DNA of 49,881 nt from Candidatus Thalassarchaeum sp. Its GTDB lineage: Archaea > Thermoplasmatota > Poseidoniia > Poseidoniales > Thalassarchaeaceae. This document shows, piece after piece, positions 32,277 to 43,518 of this stretch (within the stretch, counting starts at the first letter, position 1; each line of letters starts with the position of its first letter). The notes beneath the pieces were generated by a model that worked only from the letters and a program-made list of their open reading frames with translations, had not been told where the DNA came from and did not search any database. Both the position numbers and the translations under genes were made by a program. Location of the stretch: positions 1 to 49,881 of the forward strand of contig JASMMD010000006.1 in assembly GCA_030748335.1 (NCBI GenBank), read 5' to 3'.

Positions 32277-32291
32277 CGCCCCTACGGGGCG
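32277..32291 (-). terminator. GC hairpin just after the methyltransferase gene
   Basis: cgcccc-tac-ggggcg is a perfect 6-bp stem 7 bases beyond the stop of the 433-residue gene. It probably separates that transcript from the ribosomal operon. No T run follows, so ending by this hairpin alone is uncertain. Confidence 0.35.
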
Positions 32292-32298
32292 GTTCGAT

Positions 32299-33600
32299 CT
32301 ACTCCCGGCAGACCACATACAGCACTTGACCGCCCGAGTCCCTCTCGATCTCGATGTCCACCATGAAGCCCCTAGCGCCATCGATTTCACGCAGCTCCCG
32401 GTCCAGCCTACGCTGCAGGGTGGGGTGGACGTCCGGGTTGAGGTTGCAGCGCAGAGTGACCTTGCCGATGCCGTTCCTAGCCATCGACGCCGCGACCTGG
32501 TCGATGGTGTGGAGCTCGGGCGGCCTGAGCCTGTGCTGAACTATCTCTCCGGTCGCCACGACGAAGCCCTCGACGTCCTCTGACATGATTAGTGGGTCGG
32601 TGTGGATCAGTAGCGGCCTGCGGCCTTCCAAGCGCAGCCACGAGTGACCGGAGTCCTCGCGAAGCGCACGCTCCAGCCAGACCTCTTGGAGGCCGCTCTG
32701 GACCAAGGCAGGGTCGACTATCGTCATGTGGGCTCCATACGGTGGGGGTTTACTCATCTCGACCGTGTCTGACATCGATGGTGACCCCTCTATCGAGGCG
32801 ATGACGTGCTTGGTACCCATCCTGACGCAGCGATGGTCCTCACTCGATGCAAGGGCACCCACCCACAGCGACAGCCTGTCCACTCTGCCACCGCCCTGAC
32901 TCAGCCACTCCCATGTGCTGTTCACCCCCGGGAAAGTGGTTTGGACAATGGACTCGACAACGGACTGCTGCATCTCATCGAGCCTCGGAGACAGGTCAAG
33001 AAGCATGGCCGGACCTCTCGGCCCGCTTTGCAGGTGATCGGCCCAGCCTCGCAGCACCGAGCTCAGAGAAGGCTCCATCTCATCCACGTCGTGGTTCTGA
33101 GCATCACCCGGTCTGGCCGGGTCGAGGTGTAGCATCGCGACGGGAGGGTGAGCACGGGTCCCGGCCTCACGCAGACTGTTCCAGTACTCGGTGATTGCAC
33201 CCTCTGCATCAGACCCGTCACCGATGACGACGCGGTCCATCGAGCGTTGCAGGTCCCCCTCCTCGGAATTGATGTGCATGTTGGCCGCGCACAGCACCGC
33301 GACGTTACCGTCCATTTCGATTCCCAGCGAGGGTCGCTTGAGAACCTGCGAGTAGGCGACTAGTTGTAGGCCAGAGCCCGCGGCAGCATCCAGGATTACT
33401 CCGGCCGGAAGCACGTTCGGATCTATCCTGTCAGCCCGGGAGAGCGCTACGAACCAAGGCGTAGACAGCCTACGCATGTCCTCAGTCATGTGAAAACTCG
33501 GCTCACCACGCCTTGCTGGCTCGGCCTTGGCCCGCTTCCTCGCCTCCTTGACAATCTGCGCCGAAGGGTTCAGCGCGGTGTGTCGACTACTCTCTCCCAC
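32299..33600 (-). CDS. Class I methyltransferase with C-terminal THUMP-like domain
   Basis: The first two thirds form a Rossmann methyltransferase: VILDAAAGSGLQLVAYSQVL is the SAM-binding loop, LGIEMDGNVAVLCAANM the second strand acidic residue, and VAMLHLDPARPG the catalytic D-P-A-R motif, as in rRNA/tRNA methylases of the RsmD/TrmG10 kind. The last 150 residues (WLRLEGRRPLLIHTDP..., HTIDQVAASMARNGIGKVTLRCNL) resemble the 'THUMP-like' domain found next to such enzymes. RNA is the probable substrate. The start is GTG 33600. At 433 residues the length agrees with this two-domain family. Confidence 0.78.
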   Translation of the reverse strand: MGESSRHTALNPSAQIVKEARKRAKAEPARRGEPSFHMTEDMRRLSTPWFVALSRADRIDPNVLPAGVILDAAAGSGLQLVAYSQVLKRPSLGIEMDGNVAVLCAANMHINSEEGDLQRSMDRVVIGDGSDAEGAITEYWNSLREAGTRAHPPVAMLHLDPARPGDAQNHDVDEMEPSLSSVLRGWADHLQSGPRGPAMLLDLSPRLDEMQQSVVESIVQTTFPGVNSTWEWLSQGGGRVDRLSLWVGALASSEDHRCVRMGTKHVIASIEGSPSMSDTVEMSKPPPYGAHMTIVDPALVQSGLQEVWLERALREDSGHSWLRLEGRRPLLIHTDPLIMSEDVEGFVVATGEIVQHRLRPPELHTIDQVAASMARNGIGKVTLRCNLNPDVHPTLQRRLDRELREIDGARGFMVDIEIERDSGGQVLYVVCRE

Positions 33601-33638
33601 GTCGCCGCCTCCGAGAACTTGGTCAAGTCACTTTCGTC

Positions 33639-34589
33639 CTAGGTGATCGGACCTCTGTTGATGCTCAACTCGAATCGCAGCCAGGAATCCTGCAGCTCGT
33701 GCCCGTCACTGTTGCCGTATGCGATTGGCGGAGGCAGCAGTGTGGTGTGCGAGGTCCCGGTGTCAATCCCGGGAATCAACCCCCTGTCGCCATCTATGTC
33801 TAGGCCAATGGCTGACCAGCCGAAACCATCGATATAGGCCGGGTCGTCCCCTGCAGTGACCAGAAGGTCCCCCTCGTCCAGCTGCTCCCCTGTGTCGGCA
33901 TCCCAGACCACGTAGTGGACCTCAATCCTGTCGTTGTCGTTGATGTGCATCTCTCTCTCTTCGGTGCCCTTGAACACGTTCACGTCGAGCAGCACCTCGG
34001 CATCGACCACCGTGAGGTGGCTGACCACCACCGTGAAGCTACCTTCGGTGATGTCATCGGTGAGCTCAAGCTCGGCGAAACCGCTCTGGTTCCCATCCAG
34101 CGTCATCAGGTCGCTGGTGTCGTCCGAGTCAGAGAACAGCACCCCGGCCCCCCTTATCTCAAGCACCAAGTCGACGGTCGTGTTGCCGCGGTTGTAGACT
34201 ACCAAGCTGGCGCGATCGCCGTCTCCTTGGTGCCCCCAGTCACATCGAAGTTCCCCGGGGTAAAGGAACACGTCGTCCTGCCCCGAGAGGTTCTCGGGCC
34301 ATTCCCAGTCTCCCTCTCTTGCGGAGCAGGTGTCGAACAGTAGGTCGACCTCCCAGGCCAATCGACCGTCGATGGTAGGCGCCTCGACGGGCGGACCGAA
34401 AGAGTCCTCGAGGTCGGCGCTGAAGTTCCAGGCCGCCCAGCCGACCCAGATAGCTGACAGAAGCATTACCAGAGCGGTGCCCAGAGAGAGCATCAGGGTG
34501 ACTCTGGGAACCGCCATCTCATTGATTCCCAACGGCACGGGCGGATGCTCGACCTCGTCGGGCGTGTCTGATATCCACGACCTCGTCAC
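33639..34589 (-). CDS. Membrane-anchored protein with FKBP-like C-terminal domain
   Basis: One N-terminal membrane helix (about residues 30-52, VTLMLSLGTALVMLLSAIWVGWAAW) anchors a probably extracytoplasmic 260-residue part with N-x-S/T sites. A beta-rich middle (about 105-215) resembles an Ig-like fold. The last 95 residues match the FKBP layout: IEVHYVVWDADTGEQLDEGD, then GLIPGIDTG, then LLPPPIAYG...DSWLRFELSINR, equivalent to the VHY, VIPGWDEG, IPPELAYG and FEVEL segments of FKBP. Several active-site aromatics seem changed, so isomerase activity is doubtful. GTG start. Function unknown. Confidence 0.7.
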   Translation of the reverse strand: MTRSWISDTPDEVEHPPVPLGINEMAVPRVTLMLSLGTALVMLLSAIWVGWAAWNFSADLEDSFGPPVEAPTIDGRLAWEVDLLFDTCSAREGDWEWPENLSGQDDVFLYPGELRCDWGHQGDGDRASLVVYNRGNTTVDLVLEIRGAGVLFSDSDDTSDLMTLDGNQSGFAELELTDDITEGSFTVVVSHLTVVDAEVLLDVNVFKGTEEREMHINDNDRIEVHYVVWDADTGEQLDEGDLLVTAGDDPAYIDGFGWSAIGLDIDGDRGLIPGIDTGTSHTTLLPPPIAYGNSDGHELQDSWLRFELSINRGPIT

Positions 34590-34692
34590 GATTGCTTGTC
34601 AGTACCGTGTGTCATCAACGTTGGCCCAATAGGGAATCCGAGAAACCTCGTTTCAACGGTTGATAACAGCCTCTCAGTACCGCGTTGTTGCT

Positions 34693-37600
34693 TCAGTCCT
34701 TGACCATCTGAGCCTCGTTTCGCAGGCCTAGCCATGACACCACTCCCAACTCGGCGGCCACCACCATGAGCGCTACCAGCATCGTTGCTGGCTGGAAGAT
34801 GCCGGGCACGAAGATTAGCGCACTCAGTATGGCGACGACCAGATCGACAAGCCCCCAGACCCTGAGGGTCCGACGCAGTTGCAGTATGCCCACCACCCAG
34901 ATGGTGGTTGAGAGAGCAACCAGTAGCACAGGCAGGAGCACCGAGGTGGCGTGGTGGGCGACTGCGATGACGATAATCAGCAGGTGCGAGTTCACGGCCA
35001 GCATCATTGACCAACTCTCGCCCCTCAGTGGTACGGTCAGCCCCAGCAGGACGAGCAGGACCAGCCCTGTTCCCATCGTGACCTCGGGAACCACCTCGGA
35101 CACGGGTTCGTACCAGTTGCCTATGGCGAATAGCGCCAACAGGCCGGCTAGGACGGCCACCCCGACCGCCCATGGCTGACGGTACCTCCAGCCCTGCTGA
35201 ACGGCGCTTACCACCGCTAGGACGCCCGCCGGGCCGAATGACAGCATAACCACGAACAGGCTCCGAACGCCGCGCCCGGAGGAACCCTTCCAGTCCTCCC
35301 TGCCGAGCTGACTCCTCTTCCTGTCAACCCAGACATCAGTGAGTACGACGAGCATGAGTACCACCTCGAGCAGCATCCATGGCATCCTCCACTCCACCAT
35401 GCCCCCCTCAAACGGGTCAATCGTCAGCGGGTAAGGGAGGGCTTCGACCATCACCGCACCCAGCATCCTACCAGCCAGCAGTGGGACCACTATCCAGTCA
35501 AGTGCGATTGGTATCCTATCCAGCAGCCTGTCTCGGCCAATTATCGAAATAGCGACCAATTCCACCAGCAGGATGATCACCACTGCCATGTCGAGAAGGT
35601 CGCGGTTGCTGCTACCAGGGCCTATGTGAGAAACCACGTGGATGAAGACCAGTCCACCGATTGCCATGGCTATCGGCATCTCCATGCCCATGATGTGAGG
35701 GAGTTCGAGATCGAGGCTCTTACTGCGTGATTTAGCAAGTGCAATCAGAGCAGTCGCGAACAGTCCGATTGCCACCAGTACGAGCGGATTGGTGCCGTTG
35801 AGAAGACCTAGTATGACCCCCGCCCCAAGTATCAGCGAGAGCACTGCGAGTACGACCACCGGCTTGTGGCTGACGTCGGTGACGTAGAGCTCGGCGAGTT
35901 CGTCGGTGCCAGACTTCTCCCTGCGCTTCTTGCGTTCCGCCTCCAGCTCTGCCAACCTCGGGTCATAGGTCGCAACACCACCATCGCCCCCTGCTTCATA
36001 CTCTGACACCTGTTCGGCCATCTCGACTCGCACATCTCGCTTAGCCACCGACTTCAGCTCGGCACGCAACTCACCCCTAGCCACTAGCCACAGCGAGCTG
36101 ACCACGAACATCACAATCGAAGCCACCTCGGCCGCCCCACTATCGAGCTCAAAGGCGAGGGCGATGGTAATCACCAGCAGCCAGAGAGCCGCCAGCGCAG
36201 GGTTGAGCAGCTTTTCGATGCCCCCCGCGCGTGGCAAGTAGGCCGCTAGCACCGCCGCCGAGCAGACCACGGCGGCTATGGCCATATCGACTTCCGGCAG
36301 AGAAGCGGTCGATTCTAGGGGCTTCACCGGCTGCCTCCCCGAGAGGGCCAGCAGCAGTGGCAGACTCATCAGGCCCAAACCACTGGTGTACAGCCCCTCG
36401 TCGCTGGGTGCCTTGGTAATCATCAAGGCCACCAAGGACACGCAGAGCAGGACTGTCAGTGGGACAAACATCCCGTGCCTCCATAGTATGGCCAAGACCA
36501 CGACCGCGAGGATTGCGCTCATTGTGCCTGCATCACCGATTCTCAATCCGGCGATTTCGGAGCCGACGTGGAGAACAGTCAACAGGAACAGCAGAAGCAA
36601 CAGCGAGACGGCGGTGAAGCCACCGAACTGGGACATGAATAGAATCGCGAATAGAGGCAACCACCATCCCATCGACCACAGCTGTAGGGCCCCCGAGTCG
36701 CGAACCGAAGCAGAGAGCTCGGAGACTCCGAGGAACCGTGCAGCCAGATTGACACCGGTCTCTCCCAATCTGATGTTGACTACGATCATCAGGACGCAGG
36801 AAACGGCTAGGTACGCCCCTAGTGGAATAGGCTCGAGATCGACCATGCTTCCCGGATCGAGAACGTCGTTGGCGACCAGCAGCGTCCTGACGGTCTCCTC
36901 CAAGATTTCCTCCAGAAGCACCCAACTCCAAGGCAACAGGACCGTCACCCCCGCCAGCGAAGGCGACTCCCTTTTCACCGCGAGCACCGCGGTTCCGACG
37001 TGCATCGAGCCCAGTAGCGCGAGCAGCAGCATCCCGCCGTCTCCGCCGGCGGTGGTGGACTCGACTGGGACCAGTATGACGAGCAGGGCGAGAACGACGA
37101 TCGCTCCTAGCCACAGCACTCTGTCGGTGACCCTGTCCTGGTCGCGCAGCAGCACGAAGCCGGTGACGATAGTGGCGAGTACAGTGAACAGGTCATAGGC
37201 ACCAAGGCTGCTAATCAGATTGCCCAAGTCGTGCCCCACGACCAACATCACCACCAGAGGGAGCGCAGAGGCCCCCAGCGGGAGCGCTACCCGCTTGGCA
37301 TCAACACCCCTCACTGAGAGGTAGGAGCCACCGAAGGCCGCGCCTAGGAAAGCCACCATACCCAGTGCGTAACCCGTGTCCTGGCGACTGCTGGCGACGG
37401 CCAGAAGCGCGCCCACCATGCCCATCGAGACCGAGACTCCCCAGAGCCCCGGCTTGCCCAAACCCATCGCTTCGAAGGCCTTCGAGAACCAGTTCCCCTC
37501 GCGTGCGAAGCGAGCTGCCATGGTCGCGTTGATTCCAGTCACGGTCATCAGCAGTAGAAACAGCAGCAACGGGTCATCTAGAGCCAGTATCTTGAGTGAG

Positions 37601-38421
37601 CCGAACTCGAACCCGCCGGTAATCGCATGCATCCCTATCCAGAGGTTGGACGCTGCCACCCCGAGAGCCGCGAGGTTGCCCGATTGCCTGTGCAAGGCAA
37701 GTCCGTGAACCAACAGGGTGGCGAGTAGAATCATCCCAGCGACGCCACCCTCGCCCAGCACCGATCCAGCAGTCGAGGCTATGGCTAGCAGCACCAGCGT
37801 GGATTGGGCGGCGATGGCATCGTGGTCATGCCTGTAAGCCACCAACACGTTCACGCCGACGAGCAGCAGGAGCAGGCCACCGAGAATCTCCATCCCGATG
37901 AAACCCCACCGATTCAATTCGATTGTGAGTCCGTACATGACCTTCATCGAGATAATCACCCAGGTCACTCCGAGCAGCTTCATCGGAGAATCCGGAATCC
38001 AGCGCTCCCCGAGCGCGAAACCCACTCCGGCCAGCAGAATCAGTACGACGATCGCCAGCAGCGGCGACAGCGCCAGCCCGGCTTGCACCCCGATGGCGCT
38101 GTAGACTAGTATCATCGAGACCATCAGGGCCCAGTTGACCCGCCTCTCTCCCTCTATGGCAATCTCGGTCACGATGTCCCGCTCGGGGGCGGTGGGGATG
38201 CTACCGTCTCGCTGCACCGCCCCCGGCTCGTCGCCACTTGGCTGCTCGAACGGGTCGTGGAACTCCCCGAGAGCCTCGTCTACGGCCTTCGCCAGCTGCT
38301 CACGATGCTCCTCCTCGTCGCCCTTTCTCTCGGGAATCTCGATGTCACTGAGATCGATGTTAATCGAGCGACGGAATTCGTGCTCCCGGATGATTCTTTC
38401 ATCCCGGTCATCGTCAGCCAT
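34693..38421 (-). CDS. Giant polytopic membrane protein (about 1240 residues)
   Basis: No known family recognised. A charged cytoplasmic head of about 95 residues (ADDDRDERIIREHEFRRSINIDLSD...) is followed by well over twenty hydrophobic helices to the end, interrupted once by a soluble, strongly charged segment near residues 790-860 (VEMAEQVSEYEAGGDGG, ELEAERKKRREKSGTDELAELY). The two halves look similar in helix density, suggesting internal duplication. Motifs of carriers, glycosyltransferases or respiratory subunits are not evident. Start ATG 38421 (MADDD) is preferred over 38457. No enzyme assignment is made. Confidence 0.85.
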   Translation of the reverse strand: MADDDRDERIIREHEFRRSINIDLSDIEIPERKGDEEEHREQLAKAVDEALGEFHDPFEQPSGDEPGAVQRDGSIPTAPERDIVTEIAIEGERRVNWALMVSMILVYSAIGVQAGLALSPLLAIVVLILLAGVGFALGERWIPDSPMKLLGVTWVIISMKVMYGLTIELNRWGFIGMEILGGLLLLLVGVNVLVAYRHDHDAIAAQSTLVLLAIASTAGSVLGEGGVAGMILLATLLVHGLALHRQSGNLAALGVAASNLWIGMHAITGGFEFGSLKILALDDPLLLFLLLMTVTGINATMAARFAREGNWFSKAFEAMGLGKPGLWGVSVSMGMVGALLAVASSRQDTGYALGMVAFLGAAFGGSYLSVRGVDAKRVALPLGASALPLVVMLVVGHDLGNLISSLGAYDLFTVLATIVTGFVLLRDQDRVTDRVLWLGAIVVLALLVILVPVESTTAGGDGGMLLLALLGSMHVGTAVLAVKRESPSLAGVTVLLPWSWVLLEEILEETVRTLLVANDVLDPGSMVDLEPIPLGAYLAVSCVLMIVVNIRLGETGVNLAARFLGVSELSASVRDSGALQLWSMGWWLPLFAILFMSQFGGFTAVSLLLLLFLLTVLHVGSEIAGLRIGDAGTMSAILAVVVLAILWRHGMFVPLTVLLCVSLVALMITKAPSDEGLYTSGLGLMSLPLLLALSGRQPVKPLESTASLPEVDMAIAAVVCSAAVLAAYLPRAGGIEKLLNPALAALWLLVITIALAFELDSGAAEVASIVMFVVSSLWLVARGELRAELKSVAKRDVRVEMAEQVSEYEAGGDGGVATYDPRLAELEAERKKRREKSGTDELAELYVTDVSHKPVVVLAVLSLILGAGVILGLLNGTNPLVLVAIGLFATALIALAKSRSKSLDLELPHIMGMEMPIAMAIGGLVFIHVVSHIGPGSSNRDLLDMAVVIILLVELVAISIIGRDRLLDRIPIALDWIVVPLLAGRMLGAVMVEALPYPLTIDPFEGGMVEWRMPWMLLEVVLMLVVLTDVWVDRKRSQLGREDWKGSSGRGVRSLFVVMLSFGPAGVLAVVSAVQQGWRYRQPWAVGVAVLAGLLALFAIGNWYEPVSEVVPEVTMGTGLVLLVLLGLTVPLRGESWSMMLAVNSHLLIIVIAVAHHATSVLLPVLLVALSTTIWVVGILQLRRTLRVWGLVDLVVAILSALIFVPGIFQPATMLVALMVVAAELGVVSWLGLRNEAQMVKD

Positions 38422-38553
38422 CGTTCCCTGACCGCAGCCGCTCCCGGATAATCGCATCCCCGCCCGAGAGGCTAGTGAAGCGCGCTTTCGCCGCGAATGT
38501 GCCGACTCGGGCCAGCCGCAACGCTTGAAGGGGGAATCTCGGCGTCGTGCGTC

Positions 38554-40167
<1,614 letters not shown>

Positions 40168-40170
<3 letters not shown>

Positions 40171-40220
40171 ATCAGTGGGTACCCTCTGATTCGCTCTGAA
40201 TCAGTGGGTAATCAGTGGGT
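40168..40220. repeat. Short direct repeats and a hairpin downstream of pckA
   Basis: The unit aatcagtgggt occurs three times: 40170-40180, 40199-40209 and 40210-40220. The inverted repeat ctgattc-gctct-gaatcag (40186-40204) falls among them. They lie between the convergent pckA and DUF805 stops, so the hairpin could end either transcript. No known role; the pattern could arise from slippage. Confidence 0.6.
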
Positions 40221-40235
40221 CTCGAATTGGGAGAA

Positions 40236-40796
40236 TTACTCTGCTTCCATTGTTACTAGGTCTGGCTTCTCTACAATGTTTGTAGGGACAGGGCCGTACT
40301 TGTTTTCATGGCCCTGACCTTCTCCAAAGATACACATTAGGCCGAGAATTAGCGCTACAATCTGCCCAAGCATTGGGACTATGGTTACTAGAATTATCCA
40401 ACCCGTGATTCCGAGATCGTGAAGCCTCCTGACAAGTACTCCTAACAGCGAAATCTCGAAAGGGAGTAAGAACAAGCAGAAGATGGGAGATGGCGTTTCG
40501 TAGGCTTCTGTGTAGTATCTACCATCCATTTCAGTGAATTGTATGTCATCCATTATCGTATCAATCATCATCATGAAAAACACAATGGTACAGATTCCAT
40601 AGAACAATAGAAACCAGTTGTACTCTGATCGCGAGGCTCTACCTTTGAACAGGCCAAGGCTCAGCCCCTTTCGAAAGCAGGTGCTGACAGAATCTCCCAT
40701 GGACATGGAAACGGTTGGCCTGACGCCACCCCCGGCCCCTCCATATGTACCATCGAAAACCTTGGTAGTACCTTCAGTGTCTTCTGCCTCTTCCAT
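40236..40796 (-). CDS. DUF805 membrane protein
   Basis: The 186-residue protein shows the DUF805 pattern: GLFKGRASRSEYNWFLLFYGI near residue 50, then RLHDLGITGWIILVTIVPMLGQIVALILGLMCIFGEG in the last third. Four hydrophobic segments are evident, with a hydrophilic, Gly-rich N-terminal 40 residues. The DUF805 family's role is unknown. The gene is markedly AT-rich compared with neighbours, as are its 160 upstream bases, which suggests recent acquisition or relaxed composition. Confidence 0.88.
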   Translation of the reverse strand: MEEAEDTEGTTKVFDGTYGGAGGGVRPTVSMSMGDSVSTCFRKGLSLGLFKGRASRSEYNWFLLFYGICTIVFFMMMIDTIMDDIQFTEMDGRYYTEAYETPSPIFCLFLLPFEISLLGVLVRRLHDLGITGWIILVTIVPMLGQIVALILGLMCIFGEGQGHENKYGPVPTNIVEKPDLVTMEAE

Positions 40797-40955
40797 AGAT
40801 GCAAATCATAATTACTGGGCTTGAAGTTTGCTCCGGCATCTGAAAAATACTCGTGGGTTTATCTCTTGAATCAGGGTTCCAAGCAGGACCCCTATGACTC
40901 AGGAATAGTGATTCAATAGCGGCGTAGTGGGTCGAGTCATGCCCTACCCTATGAT

Positions 40956-42026
40956 TTACGCCGTCTCTGCCAGCCACTGCTTCATTGTGCAGGCCTGACA
41001 GATCTCGCGGCTGGTAATCTCACCGCACTCCGAGCAGTTTCTAACCTCTGAGCCTAGGTCCCGATTGGCCTCGCGATGCAGCCTGCGTATCTCATCGAGG
41101 GAGTGCAGCAAGCCATGCCGCGCACCGGGAGTAATCGATTCCATCTCAGCCACGATGCCTCGGCTCTGCTGGCGCATGGCGCCGGGCGCGTGAGGGCAGT
41201 CCCCATGGTACATCGGCAGCCTCTGGCACATCGCGTGCGCGTGAATCTCCTGCTCGGGAACCCATCGCAGGGGCACGATTCTGGGGACGATTCCGTCTAT
41301 CGGGTTCTCGGTATGAGGGGCCAGCCTTACTGAGCGGTCAATCTCGCCCTTCTGCATGTTCATCAGAATCGATTGCGCCATGTCGTCGAGGTTGTGGCCG
41401 AGTGCCATAACGTCGGCGTTGAGCTTCTGCGCCAGCGCGTTCAGGCCCTGACGGCGGAACACGCCGCAGTACGAGCACGGCATCAGCCCCTTGGCCTCGT
41501 CATGATTCGCCCCCATAGCGGGCATCCTCGTGACGACCTCGTCCATGCGCTCGTAACCCATTTCCTCGTAGCTCAGGGTCTCGAACCGTACTCCGAGGCT
41601 CTCGGCCAACTGCCTCGCGCACTCGAGCGATGGGGCCCTGTATCCGTCGATGCCTTCGTCTATGCAGCCCGATATCAGTTCGATATCGCGGCGAGGGGCG
41701 AGGATGTTGTGCATCATGGTCAGCAGAACCGCCGAGTCCTTTCCCCCCGAGATGGCCACGAGTATTCGGTACGGGGAGCCATCCTCGTGCCTAGCGTCCT
41801 TGGGTAACCTGAGCTGCTGCCTGAGTTCCTTTGAGGTACGCTTGCGTATGGAGGCGGAGAGGTGCTTGCCACACAGGTGCTGGCCGCTGTAGGCCTGATG
41901 GATGACTGAGGGCGACTTGCAGCGGCTGCAGCCCTCCACCGCTATTGCCTCGGCCATGCATCGCGCTCGGTGCGGCCGGGCTTGAACCCACTCATCGCCG
42001 ATAGTGTCTATTTGCGGTGCATTCAT
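40956..42026 (-). CDS. tRNA 2-thiolation enzyme of the TtuA/NcsA/CTU1 family
   Basis: A PP-loop ATPase that adenylates a uridine of tRNA so that it can be thiolated. Visible are the N-terminal zinc ribbon (CSRCKSPSVIHQAYSGQHLCGKH), PP-loop ILVAISGGKDSAVLL near residue 92, the CSYCGVFRR active-site segment after the GHNLDDMAQSILMNM block, and a C-terminal zinc ribbon (CSECGEITSREICQAC). These features fit the TtuA/NcsA group; TtuA proteins also carry an Fe-S cluster on three Cys residues. The track ORF begins at a TTG; ATG 42026 is preferred, with ATG 41957 as another option. Confidence 0.9.
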   Translation of the reverse strand: MNAPQIDTIGDEWVQARPHRARCMAEAIAVEGCSRCKSPSVIHQAYSGQHLCGKHLSASIRKRTSKELRQQLRLPKDARHEDGSPYRILVAISGGKDSAVLLTMMHNILAPRRDIELISGCIDEGIDGYRAPSLECARQLAESLGVRFETLSYEEMGYERMDEVVTRMPAMGANHDEAKGLMPCSYCGVFRRQGLNALAQKLNADVMALGHNLDDMAQSILMNMQKGEIDRSVRLAPHTENPIDGIVPRIVPLRWVPEQEIHAHAMCQRLPMYHGDCPHAPGAMRQQSRGIVAEMESITPGARHGLLHSLDEIRRLHREANRDLGSEVRNCSECGEITSREICQACTMKQWLAETA

Positions 42027-42050
42027 GGGTCCTATGGTAATCAATCGGCC

Positions 42051-42278
42051 ATGGAGGGAGCGAGGCCGCTACCAGGCAGACCGGCACTCAAAGCGCCTCG
42101 GGACTCCTCCATGCTCGAGAGGGTGTGCTTCATCGTGTCTGCAGTGGCAGTCTACCTCGGCTTCCCCGTGCTTGGTTTCTTGCCGTTGCCGGTCGCGCTT
42201 GTCGTGGCCGTGCTCTGCGTTCCGCTCATCGCTGAGGTCATGGTGCAGGTCGCCGCGCGGCTCAGGCTGTTCCCCTAG
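42051..42278 (+). CDS. Small membrane protein, 75 residues
   Basis: The ORF from ATG 42051 encodes a basic, Pro-rich N-terminal 20 residues followed by two closely spaced hydrophobic helices (VCFIVSAVAVYLGFPVLGFLPLPVALVVAVLCVPLIAEVMV). A shorter start at ATG 42111 leaves just the hydrophobic part. It diverges from the tRNA thiolase with 24 bases between starts and overlaps the convergent 410-residue gene by 4 bases. Composition is protein-like, but without homologues seen I rate it as probable only. Confidence 0.5.
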   Translation: MEGARPLPGRPALKAPRDSSMLERVCFIVSAVAVYLGFPVLGFLPLPVALVVAVLCVPLIAEVMVQVAARLRLFP

Positions 42279-43507
42279 TCTGTCGAGCGAATCTTTCTCA
42301 TCCCGGTCTCGATGATCCCGGTGACACGCTGCCAAGGCAGCACGAAGCGCATGCCGGCAACCACCAGAAGGAACAACCCCGCCGAAATTACCTTGCCGTA
42401 GGTCAGTTGGAGTTCAAGCGACTCGCGCACCTGGCCAGACCACTGTGAGCCCTCGAGCAGTCCGACGAGAGATATCAGGAAGTCGTCGAACTCGAGTGCG
42501 ATTGCGGTCGTGAGGGCGACCACCGAAGTGATACTGACCATGTGGACTATGTGAGAGTTCATCACGTTCCTGAACTGGTTCACGTACTCGGGGTTCCTCT
42601 TTGCCTCCTCGGGCAGCATTGCCGCGTACTCGAGGTGGCTAATCACTGCGAGGCCGGACTCCATGAAGACGATGATTAGGATGGCTATCGATATCAGCGT
42701 CAGTGACAGTGGTGAGACCAGTCCCCCGTACAGGGTGGCATCGCCGATCTGGGCTGGCAGTGGCTGCAGCCCAACGTCGACTGCGTCAGTGATACCCTCG
42801 AAGGTCAACATGGCGTGGATTCCTACTACCATCAGGAAGTATCCCACAGCCCAGGTAATCATCCTCTTGGAAAGGCCCCATATGCCCATCAGGCCTGCTA
42901 GGATAGGGGCGAATACGATGCCTAGGAAAATCATCTCAAAGATGAACATGAACGGATCCCACAAGTGGTCTATGTGGTTGTAAGCAGGATTCTCGTGACC
43001 GAACGGCAGGTGTGGGCCGGATAACACCATGGCGTATATCCACGAAAGCAGGAAGGGCAACACCATCCAACCGACGAAGCCTATCGAGACCAGTCTGTTG
43101 ACCCATGTCTGGACCTTCTCGGCCTGGTGCAGCAGGTAGACCCACAGCGTGGTCACGGCCAAACAGAGCAGCACGGGGGCGACGAAAGTCGCGTCCCCAC
43201 TGAGGGTGTTGCCGGACAGGTCGACGAGTCCATGCAGGAAGTCCGGCAGGAACAGGTCGATGGCATCCGAGTCAGACCAGTACCTAAGCCCCCTGGTGTG
43301 CTCGTAGGCAGGGCACCAGTAGATCGATTCCGGACCTCCCGAGTCGGCGATAAACTGGTCGGTGCAAGAGCCGAAAACGCTGTTCATGCGCTTCATAATC
43401 AGCAACAGCGAGGCGGTTGAGATTAGCTGCAACACCAGAACCTGCCACCGCCTGCGCAGCTTGGGGATGTGCAGGGTCTGTGACTCGGGTACTGATTCCA
43501 TCGCCAT
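42275..43507 (-). CDS. Polytopic membrane protein next to DUF58
   Basis: A 410-residue protein of unknown family with about nine hydrophobic segments, starting with one membrane helix after a basic N-terminus (PKLRRRWQVLVLQLISTASLLLIM). An extracytoplasmic loop of about 80 residues holds two Cys (FGSCTDQFI, YWCPAYEH). The C-terminal part contains long helices with amphipathic charge (HLEYAAMLPEEAKRNPEYVNQFRNVMNSHIVHMVSITSV). It is 11 bases after DUF58, so it belongs to the same operon. No catalytic motif seen. Confidence 0.8.
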   Translation of the reverse strand: MAMESVPESQTLHIPKLRRRWQVLVLQLISTASLLLIMKRMNSVFGSCTDQFIADSGGPESIYWCPAYEHTRGLRYWSDSDAIDLFLPDFLHGLVDLSGNTLSGDATFVAPVLLCLAVTTLWVYLLHQAEKVQTWVNRLVSIGFVGWMVLPFLLSWIYAMVLSGPHLPFGHENPAYNHIDHLWDPFMFIFEMIFLGIVFAPILAGLMGIWGLSKRMITWAVGYFLMVVGIHAMLTFEGITDAVDVGLQPLPAQIGDATLYGGLVSPLSLTLISIAILIIVFMESGLAVISHLEYAAMLPEEAKRNPEYVNQFRNVMNSHIVHMVSITSVVALTTAIALEFDDFLISLVGLLEGSQWSGQVRESLELQLTYGKVISAGLFLLVVAGMRFVLPWQRVTGIIETGMRKIRSTD

Positions 43508-43518
43508 ACTTGACCCTC

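Noticed and set aside
36278-37198. 306-aa plus-strand ORF
   Set aside because: It is Ser/Thr/Arg-rich antisense translation of the giant membrane protein gene.
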